A stretch of DNA of 64,000 nt from Glycocaulis profundi. GTDB lineage: Bacteria > Pseudomonadota > Alphaproteobacteria > Caulobacterales > Maricaulaceae. The notes under the pieces are model-generated. The model was not told the origin of the DNA and searched no databases. It saw only the letters and a list, made by a program, of their open reading frames with translations. Position 1 is the first letter of the stretch. The number at the start of each line of letters is the position of its first letter. Shown here piece by piece: positions 16,361 through 24,879 of this stretch. The translations under genes and the position numbers were made by a program. The stretch is from NCBI GenBank assembly GCA_007050995.1, contig VJOU01000002.1, forward strand, positions 87,501 through 151,500, given 5' to 3'.

Positions 16361-18301
16361 TCAGGCGTTGGTGATGTGGTGCAGCCATTGCAGGTGGCGC
16401 TCGTACTGGCGCACGCAGTCACGGATCACCTGAGCCTTGGAATAGCCGAACACGTCATAGTGCTGGCCGCCCTCGCTCAGGGCCACTTCGGCGCGCGCGT
16501 ACTCGTCCTCGGGCACCGGCTCGGTGAAGTCGGTGGAGAAGTGCGCCCGGTCATAACGCCGCCGCACCACCGCATACAGGAAGTCGGGATTGTCCCCGTG
16601 CCTGACCGTCAGATCGGCCCGCCCGTGCTCGCCGGACACCTCCACCTCCGCGCCATGCCCGCGCAGGGTTTCGGCCACCTCCTCGAGCGACGGCCTGACC
16701 GTATCCTCGATGAACTGGGCCACCTCACGGCCGGTGGGATTGGTGAACATCAGCCGCACGCGGGTCTGCCAGGGTACCGAGGCGCCCGAGATCGGCACCT
16801 GCACCGCGCTGCGTCCGCCCGCCTTCCGCGCGGTCTCCAGCGACAGGCCTTTGATCAGGCCCGCCAGCGCCAGGATGATGACCACCGTGAACGGCAGGGC
16901 CGCCGCGATGGCCGCCGACTGCAGCGCCAGCAGCCCGCCGACCGACAGCAGGGCCGCGGCCACCACGCCTTCCAGCACCGCCCAGAATATCCGCTGCCAT
17001 TTGGGCGGATCGAGCTTGCCGCCCGACGCGATGGTGTCGATCACCAGCGAGCCTGAATCCGAGCTGGTCACGAAGAAGGTCGTCACCAGCACCATCGCGA
17101 CCACCGATGTTATGCCCGCCAGAGGCAGGGTCTCGAGGAAGGCGAACAGGGCCACCGAATCCGCCGCCGAGGCGATGGGCGAGGCCGCGTCGGCGATCAC
17201 CGCGGACAGGGCCGAATTGCCGTACACCGTCATCCAGAAGAAGGTGAAGATGGTGGGCGCGAACAGCACCCCGATGATGAACTCGCGGATTGTCCGGCCC
17301 TTGGACACCCGGGCGATGAACATGCCCACGAAGGGCGACCAGGAAATCCACCAGCCCCAGTAGAACAGGGTCCAGTCGCCCATCCACGCGCCGGTCTCCC
17401 CCCGCGCGTCGGCGAAGAAGGTCAGGCGCGGCAGCTCGGACAGGTAGATGCCGATGTTCTGGGAGAAGCTGGCCAGCAGCTCCAGCGTCGGCCCGGCGAT
17501 GAACACGAAGGCCAGCAGGCCGCCCGCGAGCCACAGATTGATCAGGGACAGCCGCTTGATGCCCGCGTCCAGCCCGGCCACGACCGAGATCGTCGCCAGC
17601 CCCGTGATGCCCGCGATCAGGCCCGCCTGCACCCACGGGCTGACCGGCACGTCGAACACCGCGTTCAGGCCTGAATTGATCTGGCTGGCGCCCAGCCCCA
17701 GCGAGGTGGCGACCCCGAACAGGGTCCCCACCACGGCGGCGGTGTCCACCGCATGGCCGATGGGCCCCTCGATGCGCTTGCCGACCAGCGGATAGAGCGC
17801 GGACCGGATGGTCAGCGGCAGGCCGTGCCGGAAGCTGAAATAGGCCAGCGAAAGGCCCACCACCGCATAGATGGCCCAGGCATGGATGCCCCAGTGGAAG
17901 AAGGTGATCGCCATCGCCTGATCGGCGGCTTCGGCGGTCCCGCCCTCGCCTGTGGGCGGATTCTGGAAATGGGTGACCGGCTCGAACACCGCATAGAACA
18001 TCAGCCCGATGCCCATGCCCGCCGAGAACAGCATCGCGAACCACGAGGCGAACCCGTATTCGGGCGTGGAGTCCTGCGGCCCCAGCTTGATCTCGCCCCA
18101 GCGCGACAGCGCGATGACCAGACAGGCGCCCAGAAACACGCCCACCGCCAGCACGTAGAACCAGCCCGCCCACTGAGCCAGCCCGTCGCGAAGCGCGCCG
18201 AACACGTCCGCCGCCCGGTCGCTGGCGACCAGGGCGAAGCCCGTTCCCCCTGCGATCACCGCGACCGCCGGGATGAAAACCGCTTTTTCGATGTGTTTCA
18301 T
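16361..18301 (-). CDS. BCCT-family betaine/choline transporter (BetT-like)
   Basis: 646 residues: twelve predicted membrane spans (about 1-520) plus a long cytoplasmic C-terminal domain (about 520-646). BCCT signatures: GMGIGLMFYAVFEPVTHF and the aromatic box region FYWGWWISWSPFVGMFIARVSKGRTIREF. The extended C-terminal domain, with NPTGREVAQFIEDTVRPS and ending in QYERHLQWLHHI, is typical of BetT-type carriers, where it senses osmotic stress. It takes up choline, glycine betaine or carnitine by ion symport, in keeping with a saline habitat. No choline oxidation genes adjoin. Confidence 0.92.
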   Translation of the reverse strand: MKHIEKAVFIPAVAVIAGGTGFALVASDRAADVFGALRDGLAQWAGWFYVLAVGVFLGACLVIALSRWGEIKLGPQDSTPEYGFASWFAMLFSAGMGIGLMFYAVFEPVTHFQNPPTGEGGTAEAADQAMAITFFHWGIHAWAIYAVVGLSLAYFSFRHGLPLTIRSALYPLVGKRIEGPIGHAVDTAAVVGTLFGVATSLGLGASQINSGLNAVFDVPVSPWVQAGLIAGITGLATISVVAGLDAGIKRLSLINLWLAGGLLAFVFIAGPTLELLASFSQNIGIYLSELPRLTFFADARGETGAWMGDWTLFYWGWWISWSPFVGMFIARVSKGRTIREFIIGVLFAPTIFTFFWMTVYGNSALSAVIADAASPIASAADSVALFAFLETLPLAGITSVVAMVLVTTFFVTSSDSGSLVIDTIASGGKLDPPKWQRIFWAVLEGVVAAALLSVGGLLALQSAAIAAALPFTVVIILALAGLIKGLSLETARKAGGRSAVQVPISGASVPWQTRVRLMFTNPTGREVAQFIEDTVRPSLEEVAETLRGHGAEVEVSGEHGRADLTVRHGDNPDFLYAVVRRRYDRAHFSTDFTEPVPEDEYARAEVALSEGGQHYDVFGYSKAQVIRDCVRQYERHLQWLHHITNA

Positions 18302-18361
18302 GCCGCCCCCCCGGGGCAGGCTGCGAGGCGATCCGCCCCAGTGCAGGTTCGCGCAGGCTAC

Positions 18362-18434
18362 CGCCCCGGCGATGAGCGCCGGGGCGACCCGCTGTCAGAA
18401 CCCAACGCCCCTATGGCCGGGGCGTTCCTTTTTT
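18362..18434. terminator. Two tandem hairpins between the lipoprotein and BCCT genes
   Basis: Hairpin 1 has a 10-bp stem, 18362-18371 with 18377-18386. Hairpin 2 has an 8-bp stem, 18404-18411 with 18419-18426, followed on the plus strand by CCTTTTTT. Both neighbours lie on the minus strand, where hairpin 2 is preceded by an A-run but not followed by T. As a canonical terminator it therefore faces the wrong way. It may be bidirectional or block antisense transcription. Confidence 0.5.
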
Positions 18435-18439
18435 CCGCC

Positions 18440-19465
18440 TTATTCGGGCTTGCGGAATTTCAGGGTCATGCGGTCGCTCTCGCCGATTCCGGCCATCCGC
18501 TCGCGCTCGTCCTCAGGCCCGCCCAGCGTAGGGGGCAGCGCCCAGACGCCCTGCTCCCAGTCGGCGGTGTCGCGGGGATTGGCGTTGATGTCCGAGCTGT
18601 CTTCAAGCTCGAAGCCCGCGGCCTCGAACGCGGCGATCACGTCCGCCTCGCGCAGATATCCGCGCGATCCGTCGGCCCGTTCATCGGTCTCGTCGGCCGG
18701 AGCGCGGTGCTGGACCACGCCGGCCACGCCGCCGGGCTCGAGCAGGGCGAAGGCGTCCTGCGCGGCCATGTCCAGCATCCCGAACCGGGCCAGATTGTGC
18801 AGCGCGCGGACATACAGCACCGCGTCCGCCTCGCCCTGCAGCTCGGCGGGCACGGCTCCGAACCGGAAGGCGCCGTCCACGTCCCCGCCCCAGGCCCCCG
18901 CCTCGCCGGGGAAGCTGTTCTCCCAGTCCGCCAGCTCGGCGCGGCGCTCGTCGGTCAGCCGGTCGGCGAAGATCTGCTCGAACACCGGCATGGGGTAGTT
19001 CACGGCGTAATACCGCCCGTCCTCGCCCAGATAGGGCAGCAGGATGCGCGTGTACCAGCCGCCGCCGGGCAGAGCCTCGACCACGGTGTCACCGGGCTCG
19101 ACCTCGAAGAATTCCAGCGTCTGGCGCGGATTGCGGAACCCGTCACGCGCCGCGTCGTCCGCCCGGGCGGGATCGTCGATGATCTCCTGCAGCGAGTGGT
19201 CGCCGCCCGACGCCCCCGTGGGCTCGTCCGTCGCGTCATCCGCCTGATCGCGGTCGCGGTCGTCATTCAGCGCCTCGCGGGCCTCGTCCAGCACGCGTCC
19301 GCCCGCCTCGCGCGCGTCCTCGCCGAACTCCTCCAGCGCCTCGCCCGCCTCGCGCATCAGCTGTTCGCCCCGCTCCAGCGCCTCATCGACCTCCTCGGGC
19401 CGCTCATCGGGGCCGCACGCCGCCAGCATCGCGGCCATCGCCGCGCCCATCCACAGATGTTTCAT
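18440..19465 (-). CDS. Lipoprotein with predicted methyltransferase domain
   Basis: 341 residues. Signal peptide with lipobox LAAC (Cys17), an acidic coiled stretch (about 20-85), then a class I methyltransferase-like domain similar to the exported putative methyltransferases of COG4798. VVEALPGGGWYTRILLPYL corresponds to the SAM-binding glycine loop, followed by ADAVLYVRALHNL and LLEPGGVAGVVQHRA. Such proteins are exported despite needing SAM, so their enzymatic role is doubtful and unexplained. Hairpins follow the gene. Confidence 0.82.
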   Translation of the reverse strand: MKHLWMGAAMAAMLAACGPDERPEEVDEALERGEQLMREAGEALEEFGEDAREAGGRVLDEAREALNDDRDRDQADDATDEPTGASGGDHSLQEIIDDPARADDAARDGFRNPRQTLEFFEVEPGDTVVEALPGGGWYTRILLPYLGEDGRYYAVNYPMPVFEQIFADRLTDERRAELADWENSFPGEAGAWGGDVDGAFRFGAVPAELQGEADAVLYVRALHNLARFGMLDMAAQDAFALLEPGGVAGVVQHRAPADETDERADGSRGYLREADVIAAFEAAGFELEDSSDINANPRDTADWEQGVWALPPTLGGPEDERERMAGIGESDRMTLKFRKPE

Positions 19466-19576
19466 TGGTTTGCTCCCACCAGATCAAAAAGCATCCGGGT
19501 TTTTACTTCATTCGATCAGCGTCCGCTTGAAAAAAGCGCGCACTGTAAAATGAAGGCTTCCGCCCGGTCCGGTGAA

Positions 19577-19602
19577 GGAACCCGCCCGCCTTCATGCAGG
19601 TT
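19577..19602 (+). promoter_or_regulatory. EcfG-like general stress promoter of csbD
   Basis: GGAACC at 19577-19582 and GGTT at 19599-19602 give GGAAC-N17-GGTT. This is close to the alphaproteobacterial EcfG (PhyR-NepR-EcfG) consensus GGAAC-N16/17-CGTT. It lies 42 nt upstream of the CsbD start. The two elements also form an inverted repeat, AAGGAACC...GGTTCCTT, so a dyad operator is an alternative reading. Confidence 0.55.
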
Positions 19603-19644
19603 CCTTAGGCATTAGCTTCACCACCCCCCGAAAGGACCACCATT

Positions 19645-19821
19645 ATGGATAAGGAACACGTCAAGGGCGCCGGCAAGAAAGTTGAAGGCTCCATCAAGGA
19701 AGGCGTCGGCAAGCTCACCGGCAATGACAAGCTCAAAGCCGAAGGCAAGGTCGACAAGGCCGAGGGCGAAGTCCGCAAAGCCGGCGGCGACGTGAAGGAC
19801 GCCTTCAAGGGCAAAAAATAA
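19645..19821 (+). CDS. CsbD family general stress protein
   Basis: 58-residue hydrophilic, Lys/Gly/Glu-rich protein starting MDKEHVKGAGKKVEGS and containing the CsbD pattern GSIKEGVGKLTGNDKLKAEG followed by a degenerate second unit. No signal peptide and no hydrophobic segment. CsbD proteins are abundant under general stress in many bacteria, and in alphaproteobacteria they are classic EcfG-regulon members, but their molecular role is unknown. AAAGGA lies 9 nt before the ATG. Own promoter candidate upstream and strong terminator downstream, so a monocistronic unit. Confidence 0.95.
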   Translation: MDKEHVKGAGKKVEGSIKEGVGKLTGNDKLKAEGKVDKAEGEVRKAGGDVKDAFKGKK

Positions 19822-19843
19822 TCTTTCCCGCTTCTCCTGACGG

Positions 19844-19873
19844 AAGGCCCGCTCTGATCGAGCGGGCCTTTTC
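19844..19873 (+). terminator. Rho-independent terminator of the CsbD gene
   Basis: An 11-bp perfect stem (19844-19854 with 19860-19870, AAGGCCCGCTC/GAGCGGGCCTT) with a 5-nt loop runs into TTTT, 22 nt after the stop. Confidence 0.88.
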
Positions 19874-20027
19874 GCGTGACGGGCCTGTGGAGTCTTCGGT
19901 TGGGACAAACCCCCGGCCTGCCCGCAATCCGCCGCATTTCCGGCCTCAGCGCGCCGTTAAGTCCGGTGATCTTGTTCATCGAGGGTTCATCCACCATATC
20001 GGGGCGGCATAGGATCAGGAGGGTGTC

Positions 20028-20228
20028 ATGGCGGACGAAGACGGCGCGCGCTCGCGCTTCGGCGGCATGACCGGACTCGTGTTCGCGGTGGTGGCCTTCG
20101 TGTTCTGCCTGTGCCTGTTCATGGCGGCCACCGGCGGGCCGGGCCGCTCCATGGGGCTGTTCATCGCCGATCCGTCGGACATCCCCGTGGCCATCGACGC
20201 GGCTCAGGCCGCCGAGCCCGCGCGCTGA
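20028..20228 (+). CDS. Small single-span membrane protein, unknown
   Basis: 66 residues: a charged N-terminus (MADEDGARSRFGGM), one hydrophobic segment (about 15-35, LVFAVVAFVFCLCLFMAAT) and a polar C-terminus. AGGAGG lies 6 nt before the ATG, which is the main reason to accept the gene. I do not recognise a family. It stands 56 nt upstream of the acidic proline-rich protein and may be cotranscribed with it. Confidence 0.7.
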   Translation: MADEDGARSRFGGMTGLVFAVVAFVFCLCLFMAATGGPGRSMGLFIADPSDIPVAIDAAQAAEPAR

Positions 20229-20284
20229 AACCTTCGCGCGATTTCATTTGAAACCGGACTGCCGCACGGCCAAGTCTATGGCCG

Positions 20285-21256
20285 GTGACGCAGATTCCAG
20301 ACCCGCCCCGGCGGTCGCGGCCCGAAGACGAGCCGCGCCCCCGCCTCGCCGCCAGCCTGGCCGCGGCGGGCCTGCACGTGGCGGGCCTGGGCCTGCTGCT
20401 GCTCGCCCCGGTCCATGAACCCGACCGGTTCGAGGTCGCCAGCCGGGTGATCGACGTGCAGCTCTATGCCGATCCGCCCGCAGGCGCGGCCGACGCCGAC
20501 GACCCGGACGAGGACGAGGACGAGGACCCGCAGGACGACGAGGCCGAAGAGGACGACTCCGAGGACGCCGACGAGCCTGAAGAGGCCGAGCCGCCCGAGC
20601 CGGAGCCGGCGCCCCGACCGCAGCCCGACCCCGAACCGGAATCCATGCCCGAACCCGATCCGGAGCCGGAACCCGCCCCCGCGCCTGCGCCCCCTCCCCC
20701 GCCGCCGCCCTCGCCGGACCAGCCCATAGCCGTGGCGCCCGACCCCGATGTCGAGCTGGCGCCCGAGCCCCAAGGGCCGCGCACCCTCGCCGAGATACAG
20801 GCCCGCGCCCCCGATCCTCTGGAGATGCGCCCCGAGGAGTTCCTGACCGGCAATCTCTCCTTCGGTGCGCGCGGCGTGGTGCGTGACGTGTTCTGCTCGG
20901 CCACCGGCGACGCGACGCGGGAGTCCTTCGACTGTCCTGAGGAGATCACCGACGACGTCATCACCGCCGCCGTCCAGCGCCTGATGGACCTCTCGCCCAC
21001 GCCCGCCCGCTATCGGGAAAACATGAGCCGGATGGAGTATGAGATGAACCAGATGGGCGCGAACCCGTCTCTGGTCCGGTCGATCATGATCTGGCTCGAC
21101 AACGCCCGCCGCGAGCAGTTGAACACGCCCGGTGTCATGCGCGCGCTGCGCGAGCACGCTCGAGAGGACGAATATCGCGGCGCCCCGCCGGTGGGCCAGA
21201 CGCCCGCTTCGGATCGCGACTATCACCGGGACACGATCCCCGGCCAGCCGCGCTAG
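20285..21256 (+). CDS. Single-span protein with acidic and proline-rich linker, unknown
   Basis: 323 residues: a short basic N-terminus, one membrane segment (about 22-42), a periplasm-facing low-complexity linker (about 60-145: a run of Asp/Glu, then EP/DP repeats, then a polyproline stretch) and a helical C-terminal domain (about 155-323). The layout recalls TonB or TolA N-terminal halves, but no TonB C-terminal fold is recognisable. The C-terminal domain has two cysteines (VFCSATG and FDCPEE) that could form a disulfide. The GTG start at 20285 has a poor ribosome binding site. Its stop shares a CTAG palindrome with purK. Confidence 0.75.
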   Translation: MTQIPDPPRRSRPEDEPRPRLAASLAAAGLHVAGLGLLLLAPVHEPDRFEVASRVIDVQLYADPPAGAADADDPDEDEDEDPQDDEAEEDDSEDADEPEEAEPPEPEPAPRPQPDPEPESMPEPDPEPEPAPAPAPPPPPPPSPDQPIAVAPDPDVELAPEPQGPRTLAEIQARAPDPLEMRPEEFLTGNLSFGARGVVRDVFCSATGDATRESFDCPEEITDDVITAAVQRLMDLSPTPARYRENMSRMEYEMNQMGANPSLVRSIMIWLDNARREQLNTPGVMRALREHAREDEYRGAPPVGQTPASDRDYHRDTIPGQPR

Positions 21257-22320
21257 ATCGGCGAGAGATAGTTCACGTGGCCCATCTTGCGGCCCGGGCG
21301 CGCTTCGCGCTTGCCGTACAGATGCACCAGCCCGCCCGCGTCCAGATGCGCGCGCCAGCCGTGGGCGTCATCCCCGATCAGGTTGACCATGCGCGCGGCC
21401 GAATGGGGCGCCGGATCGCCCAGCGGCCAGCCGGCCACCGCGCGCAGATGCTGCTCGAACTGATCGGTCGCGCAGGCGTCCATCGTCCAGTGGCCGGTGT
21501 TGTGGACCCGCGGCGCGATCTCGTTGACCAGCAGCGTTCCGTCTTCGAGCTCGAACAGCTCCACGGCCAGCACGCCCACATAGTCGAGCCCTTCGAGCAC
21601 GGCGGTCGCGATCCGCAGCGCTTCGGTCTGCGCGGCTCCCGCGCCCGGCGCGGGCGCGGTCGTCTCGCGCAGAATGCCGCCGCCGTGGACGTTCTCGCTG
21701 ACCGGATAGGCCCGGATCGTCCCGTCCAGCCCGCGCGCGGCGACCACTGAGATCTCCCGCGTGAACGGCGCGAAGGCTTCAAGGATGCACGGGGCGTCCA
21801 GCCGCGCGAACGCGGCCTCGGCCTCCTCTGCGGTGCGCACCACGGCCTGGCCCTTGCCGTCATAGCCCAGCCGCCGCGTCTTCAGGATCGCCGGTCCGCC
21901 CAGCCAGTCCAGCGCCCGCGAGGCCGCCTCCGCGCTGTCCACCGGCTCGAAGCGCACGGTCTTCGCGGCGTGTTCGTTCAGGAAGGTCTTCTCGGTCAGC
22001 CGGTCCTGGGCGATCTCCAGCGCCTTCGCGCCGGGCCGCAGCGGGGCGTGGCGGGCCGCTTCCAGCGCGCTGGCCACCGGCACGTTCTCGAATTCATAGG
22101 TCACCGCGTCCACCGACCGCGCGAATGCGGCGACCGCGTCCAGGTCCTCGTAAGCCGCCGTCACCGTGCGCGCCGCGACCCGGCCCGCCGGGCAGTCCGC
22201 TTCGGGCTCGAAGATCGCGATGTCGAAGCCCAGCCGCGCGCCGGCCAGCGCGAGCATGCGCCCAAGCTGGCCTCCGCCCAAGATGCCGATCGTCGCGCCG
22301 GGCTTCAGGGCCTCGCTCAC
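21253..22320 (-). CDS. purK: N5-carboxyaminoimidazole ribonucleotide synthase PurK
   Basis: 355-residue ATP-grasp enzyme of purine biosynthesis. It converts AIR, bicarbonate and ATP into N5-CAIR, the substrate of PurE. Motifs: the glycine-rich TIGILGGGQLGRMLA, TYEFENVP, PAILKTRRLGYDGKGQ (ATP-grasp), and NEIAPRVHNTGHWT. GTG start at 22320, one nt after the purE stop, so the two are translationally coupled in a purEK operon. Confidence 0.96.
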   Translation of the reverse strand: MSEALKPGATIGILGGGQLGRMLALAGARLGFDIAIFEPEADCPAGRVAARTVTAAYEDLDAVAAFARSVDAVTYEFENVPVASALEAARHAPLRPGAKALEIAQDRLTEKTFLNEHAAKTVRFEPVDSAEAASRALDWLGGPAILKTRRLGYDGKGQAVVRTAEEAEAAFARLDAPCILEAFAPFTREISVVAARGLDGTIRAYPVSENVHGGGILRETTAPAPGAGAAQTEALRIATAVLEGLDYVGVLAVELFELEDGTLLVNEIAPRVHNTGHWTMDACATDQFEQHLRAVAGWPLGDPAPHSAARMVNLIGDDAHGWRAHLDAGGLVHLYGKREARPGRKMGHVNYLSPI

Positions 22321-22321
22321 C

Positions 22322-22831
22322 TCAGTCCTCGACGCTGTGAGGCACGCCGTCGGCCTGCGCCGCGCGCCAGGCTTCCACCCGGCCCATCAGCGCGTCGTCC
22401 GACAGCCCGACGACGGAGGCGGCCAGCAGGGCGGCGTTCTTGGCGCCCGCCTCGCCGATGGCCAGCGTGCCGACCGGCACCCCGCCGGGCATCTGGACGA
22501 TGGACAGGAGGCTGTCGAGCCCCTTCAGGGCTTTGGACTGGACCGGCACGCCCAGCACCGGCAGCGCGGTCATCGAGGCGATCATGCCCGGCAGGTGGGC
22601 CGCGCCCCCCGCCCCGGCGATGATCACCTTCACGCCGCGCGCCCTGGCTCCCTTGGCGAAGTCCGCCATCCGGTCGGGCGTGCGGTGGGCGCTGATCACC
22701 CGCGCGTCGCAAGGGCAGTCCAGCGCCTCGAGCATGTCCGCGGCGGCCTTCATGGTCGGCCAGTCCGAGCGCGAGCCCATCACGATGGCGACGGCCGGGG
22801 CGGGATCGGGAAACGCGCTTGAGTCGGTCAT
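22322..22831 (-). CDS. purE: N5-carboxyaminoimidazole ribonucleotide mutase PurE
   Basis: 169-residue class I PurE, which moves the carboxylate of N5-CAIR to give CAIR. Signature elements: [14 protein letters not shown] (phosphate loop), [11 protein letters not shown] with the catalytic His, and [14 protein letters not shown]. First gene of the purEK pair; the upstream region (22832-23010) is shared with the divergent diguanylate cyclase gene. No purine riboswitch-like structure was recognised there. Confidence 0.96.
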   Translation of the reverse strand: MTDSSAFPDPAPAVAIVMGSRSDWPTMKAAADMLEALDCPCDARVISAHRTPDRMADFAKGARARGVKVIIAGAGGAAHLPGMIASMTALPVLGVPVQSKALKGLDSLLSIVQMPGGVPVGTLAIGEAGAKNAALLAASVVGLSDDALMGRVEAWRAAQADGVPHSVED

Positions 22832-23010
22832 GGAAGCCTCCCCCGGATGGCCGGGCGGGTCTGAAGGAAGCGCGGGAGATTAGCCGCCGCCTATGCCCCG
22901 TCAAGGCTGGCGCACGGACGCCCCGCCCGCGCCGGTGAATCCTTTCTTAACCGTACCGCCCAAGGATCGGGCCCACGCGATTCGGTCCCGGCCAGAAGGA
23001 GGCGGTCTTC

Positions 23011-23724
23011 ATGCGAATCCAGCCCGGCTCCCCCCTCGCCGCCCCGTCGGTGCAGGCGCCCCGCCGCGAGGAGAAGCGCGAGCCGTCGCGCGCCTCCGGC
23101 CCCCGCGCGCTCACCGACACCGCCTCGATCATGGGCGTGCCCCAGGACGAGCTGACGCCCAACGTCCAGACCGCCCTGCTCACCCTGATGGGCGAGGTCG
23201 ACCAGCTCCGCCGCGAGACCGACAGCCTGCGCGGCATGGTCCGCGATCTCGAAGACCTCGCCGACCGCGACGTGCTTCTGCCGGTGATGAACCGGCGCGC
23301 CTTCACCCGCGAGGTGGGCAAGGCGCTGGCCCTGGCCAACCGCCACGGCGCGCCCTCCGCCCTGCTCTTTTTCGACCTGAACGGCTTCAAGCCGATCAAC
23401 GACGCCTATGGCCACGCGGCGGGCGACGCCGCCCTTCTGGCCGTGGCCGAGACCCTGAACGCCAATCTGCGCGAGAGCGATTCGGTGGGCCGCATGGGCG
23501 GAGACGAGTTCGCCGTCCTGCTCGCCCTGACCGGCTTCGACCACGCCGAGACGAAGGCCGAGGCCCTGGCCGCGTCCATCGCCGCGCTGGCCATCCCCTT
23601 CGAGGGCGAGACCCTGACCCTGTCGGCCGCCTGGGGCGCGGCCCCGGTCGCGCCGGGCCTCACCGCCGAGGCCGTCATCGCCCAGGCCGACGCCGCGATG
23701 TATCTGCGCAAGGACGCACGCTAG
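23011..23724 (+). CDS. Soluble GGDEF diguanylate cyclase
   Basis: 237 residues with a disordered, basic N-terminus (1-35), a coiled-coil segment (about 50-85, GEVDQLRRETDSLRGMVRDL) and a GGDEF domain (about 88-237). The active-site motif GGDEF is intact (163-167), preceded by the substrate/metal loop FFDLNGFKPIND. The product-inhibition I-site RESD (154-157) lies at the correct distance. It should make c-di-GMP from GTP with feedback control. It has no membrane span or sensor domain, so coiled-coil dimerisation or a partner probably controls it. c-di-GMP promotes holdfast formation in related stalked bacteria. Confidence 0.93.
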   Translation: MRIQPGSPLAAPSVQAPRREEKREPSRASGPRALTDTASIMGVPQDELTPNVQTALLTLMGEVDQLRRETDSLRGMVRDLEDLADRDVLLPVMNRRAFTREVGKALALANRHGAPSALLFFDLNGFKPINDAYGHAAGDAALLAVAETLNANLRESDSVGRMGGDEFAVLLALTGFDHAETKAEALAASIAALAIPFEGETLTLSAAWGAAPVAPGLTAEAVIAQADAAMYLRKDAR

Positions 23725-23731
23725 ACCGCCC

Positions 23732-24589
23732 TCACCAGGCCAGCCCCTTGCCCGCCCGCGCCGCGGCCAGTCTGACCGTCAGCGTGTCCTCCTCGTCCGC
23801 CCGTCGCCCTTCCGCCTTCGCCGCCGCGATCCGGGCGCGCGCGCCAGCCAGCTCCTGCTCGCCCAGCCGCCGCAGCATCCGGTCCAGCTTGACCAGCGCG
23901 TCCGCCTCCCCGCTCGCCAGCCCGTCCAGCGGGCTCGCCAGCGCCCCGGCCAGCGACAGGAAGCCCCGCGCCACCCGGATCATGCCTTCGGCCCGTTTCG
24001 CGTCCCCCGCCTTCGCCCAGCCATAGGCCGCCTCCAGCGCCTCGGCCGCGGCCGCCTCGGGGTCGGGCCGGCCCTCCCGGCGCGGAAACCCCGCCTCGAC
24101 ATGCCCGGCCTCTTCGGCCTCGGCCTCTTTTTCCGCCTCCGCCTCGGCGGCGTCCAGCCGCGCTTCGGCCGCCTCCCGCTCGGCGGGGTCCAGCAGGGCG
24201 ACCGCCCGGGCGATGTCATGGCGCACCCCGGCATTCTCCGCCCGCGCCTGCGCGGTGGAATTGTCGAACGCCATCACCCCGGGCGGCATCCCGCCCGGCC
24301 CGGTCTCGGGTCCGGTCTCCGGCCCCGCATCCGCGGCGTCATCATCCCGCTTCGGCCACACCGCCTGGGCGATCCGGCTGGTCGCGGGACCGGCACGCGG
24401 CCGGGACAATGTCCCGGCCGCCGCCATGTCGCGCACGCGGAAGCCGCCCTCCGCCGCCCACCGGGCGATGGTGGAGGTCGGCGCCCCGATCTCGTCGGAG
24501 ATCTCCTGCGCGGTGCAGCCGTCCGCGCGCATCTCCATCGCCCGCGCCTTCATGGCCGCGCGGGTCTCGGGGGTGCGCACGGTGGTCAT
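23732..24589 (-). CDS. HTH-domain protein of unknown function (distal gene)
   Basis: 285 residues. The N-terminus has a helix-turn-helix pattern (about 25-48: GCTAQEISDEIGAPTSTIA followed by RWAAEGGF) like those in resolvases or terminase small subunits. A Pro/Gly/Thr-rich linker (about 58-105) leads to a long helical region (about 110-285) rich in Ala, Glu and Arg with coiled-coil character. I cannot assign a family. Its ATG overlaps the stop of the preceding gene (ATGA), so the two HTH proteins are translationally coupled. It could be a phage-derived DNA-binding pair, but no other phage gene is nearby. Confidence 0.8.
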   Translation of the reverse strand: MTTVRTPETRAAMKARAMEMRADGCTAQEISDEIGAPTSTIARWAAEGGFRVRDMAAAGTLSRPRAGPATSRIAQAVWPKRDDDAADAGPETGPETGPGGMPPGVMAFDNSTAQARAENAGVRHDIARAVALLDPAEREAAEARLDAAEAEAEKEAEAEEAGHVEAGFPRREGRPDPEAAAAEALEAAYGWAKAGDAKRAEGMIRVARGFLSLAGALASPLDGLASGEADALVKLDRMLRRLGEQELAGARARIAAAKAEGRRADEEDTLTVRLAAARAGKGLAW

Positions 24590-24879
24590 TGCACGGGCTC
24601 CCGCGAGGCGTCGCCCGGCCAGGCGGCGAGACCGTTGCGCAGCCCGCGCTCCCGCTCCCCGTCCGTCCCGGAGTCCGGCCCAGAGTCCGTCCCTGCGTCC
24701 ACCCGCGGCAGGGGGCCGTCCGCCCAGGCCGTCAGCTTCTCCTCGCTCCAGCCCAGCGCCGCGGAAATCTCCGCCCCGTCAAAGCCGCACACGCGCAGCA
24801 CCGCCGACGCGATGGCCAGCGCCCCCCGCATCCGCTCACCCGGCTCGTTCATCTCGTTCGTCTCGTTCGTCTCGGTCAT
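24586..24879 (-). CDS. Small HTH-like protein of unknown function (proximal gene)
   Basis: 97 residues. After an N-terminus with a short repeat (NETNEMNE, encoded by tandem GACGAACGA units), residues about 34-53 (GFDGAEISAALGWSEEKLTAW) form a plausible helix-turn-helix, followed by an acidic Asp/Gly/Ser-rich tail. Three in-frame ATGs in the first 17 residues leave the exact start uncertain. It is coupled by an ATGA overlap to the 285-residue HTH protein. The role is not recognised; a transcription- or replication-related DNA-binding pair is possible. Confidence 0.68.
   Translation of the reverse strand: MTETNETNEMNEPGERMRGALAIASAVLRVCGFDGAEISAALGWSEEKLTAWADGPLPRVDAGTDSGPDSGTDGERERGLRNGLAAWPGDASREPVQ

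Noticed and set aside
14061-16433. Plus-strand long open frame opposite pccA
   Set aside because: Its sequence is Asp/His/Leu/Arg-rich shadow protein, and pccA on the other strand has full-length homology with catalytic motifs.
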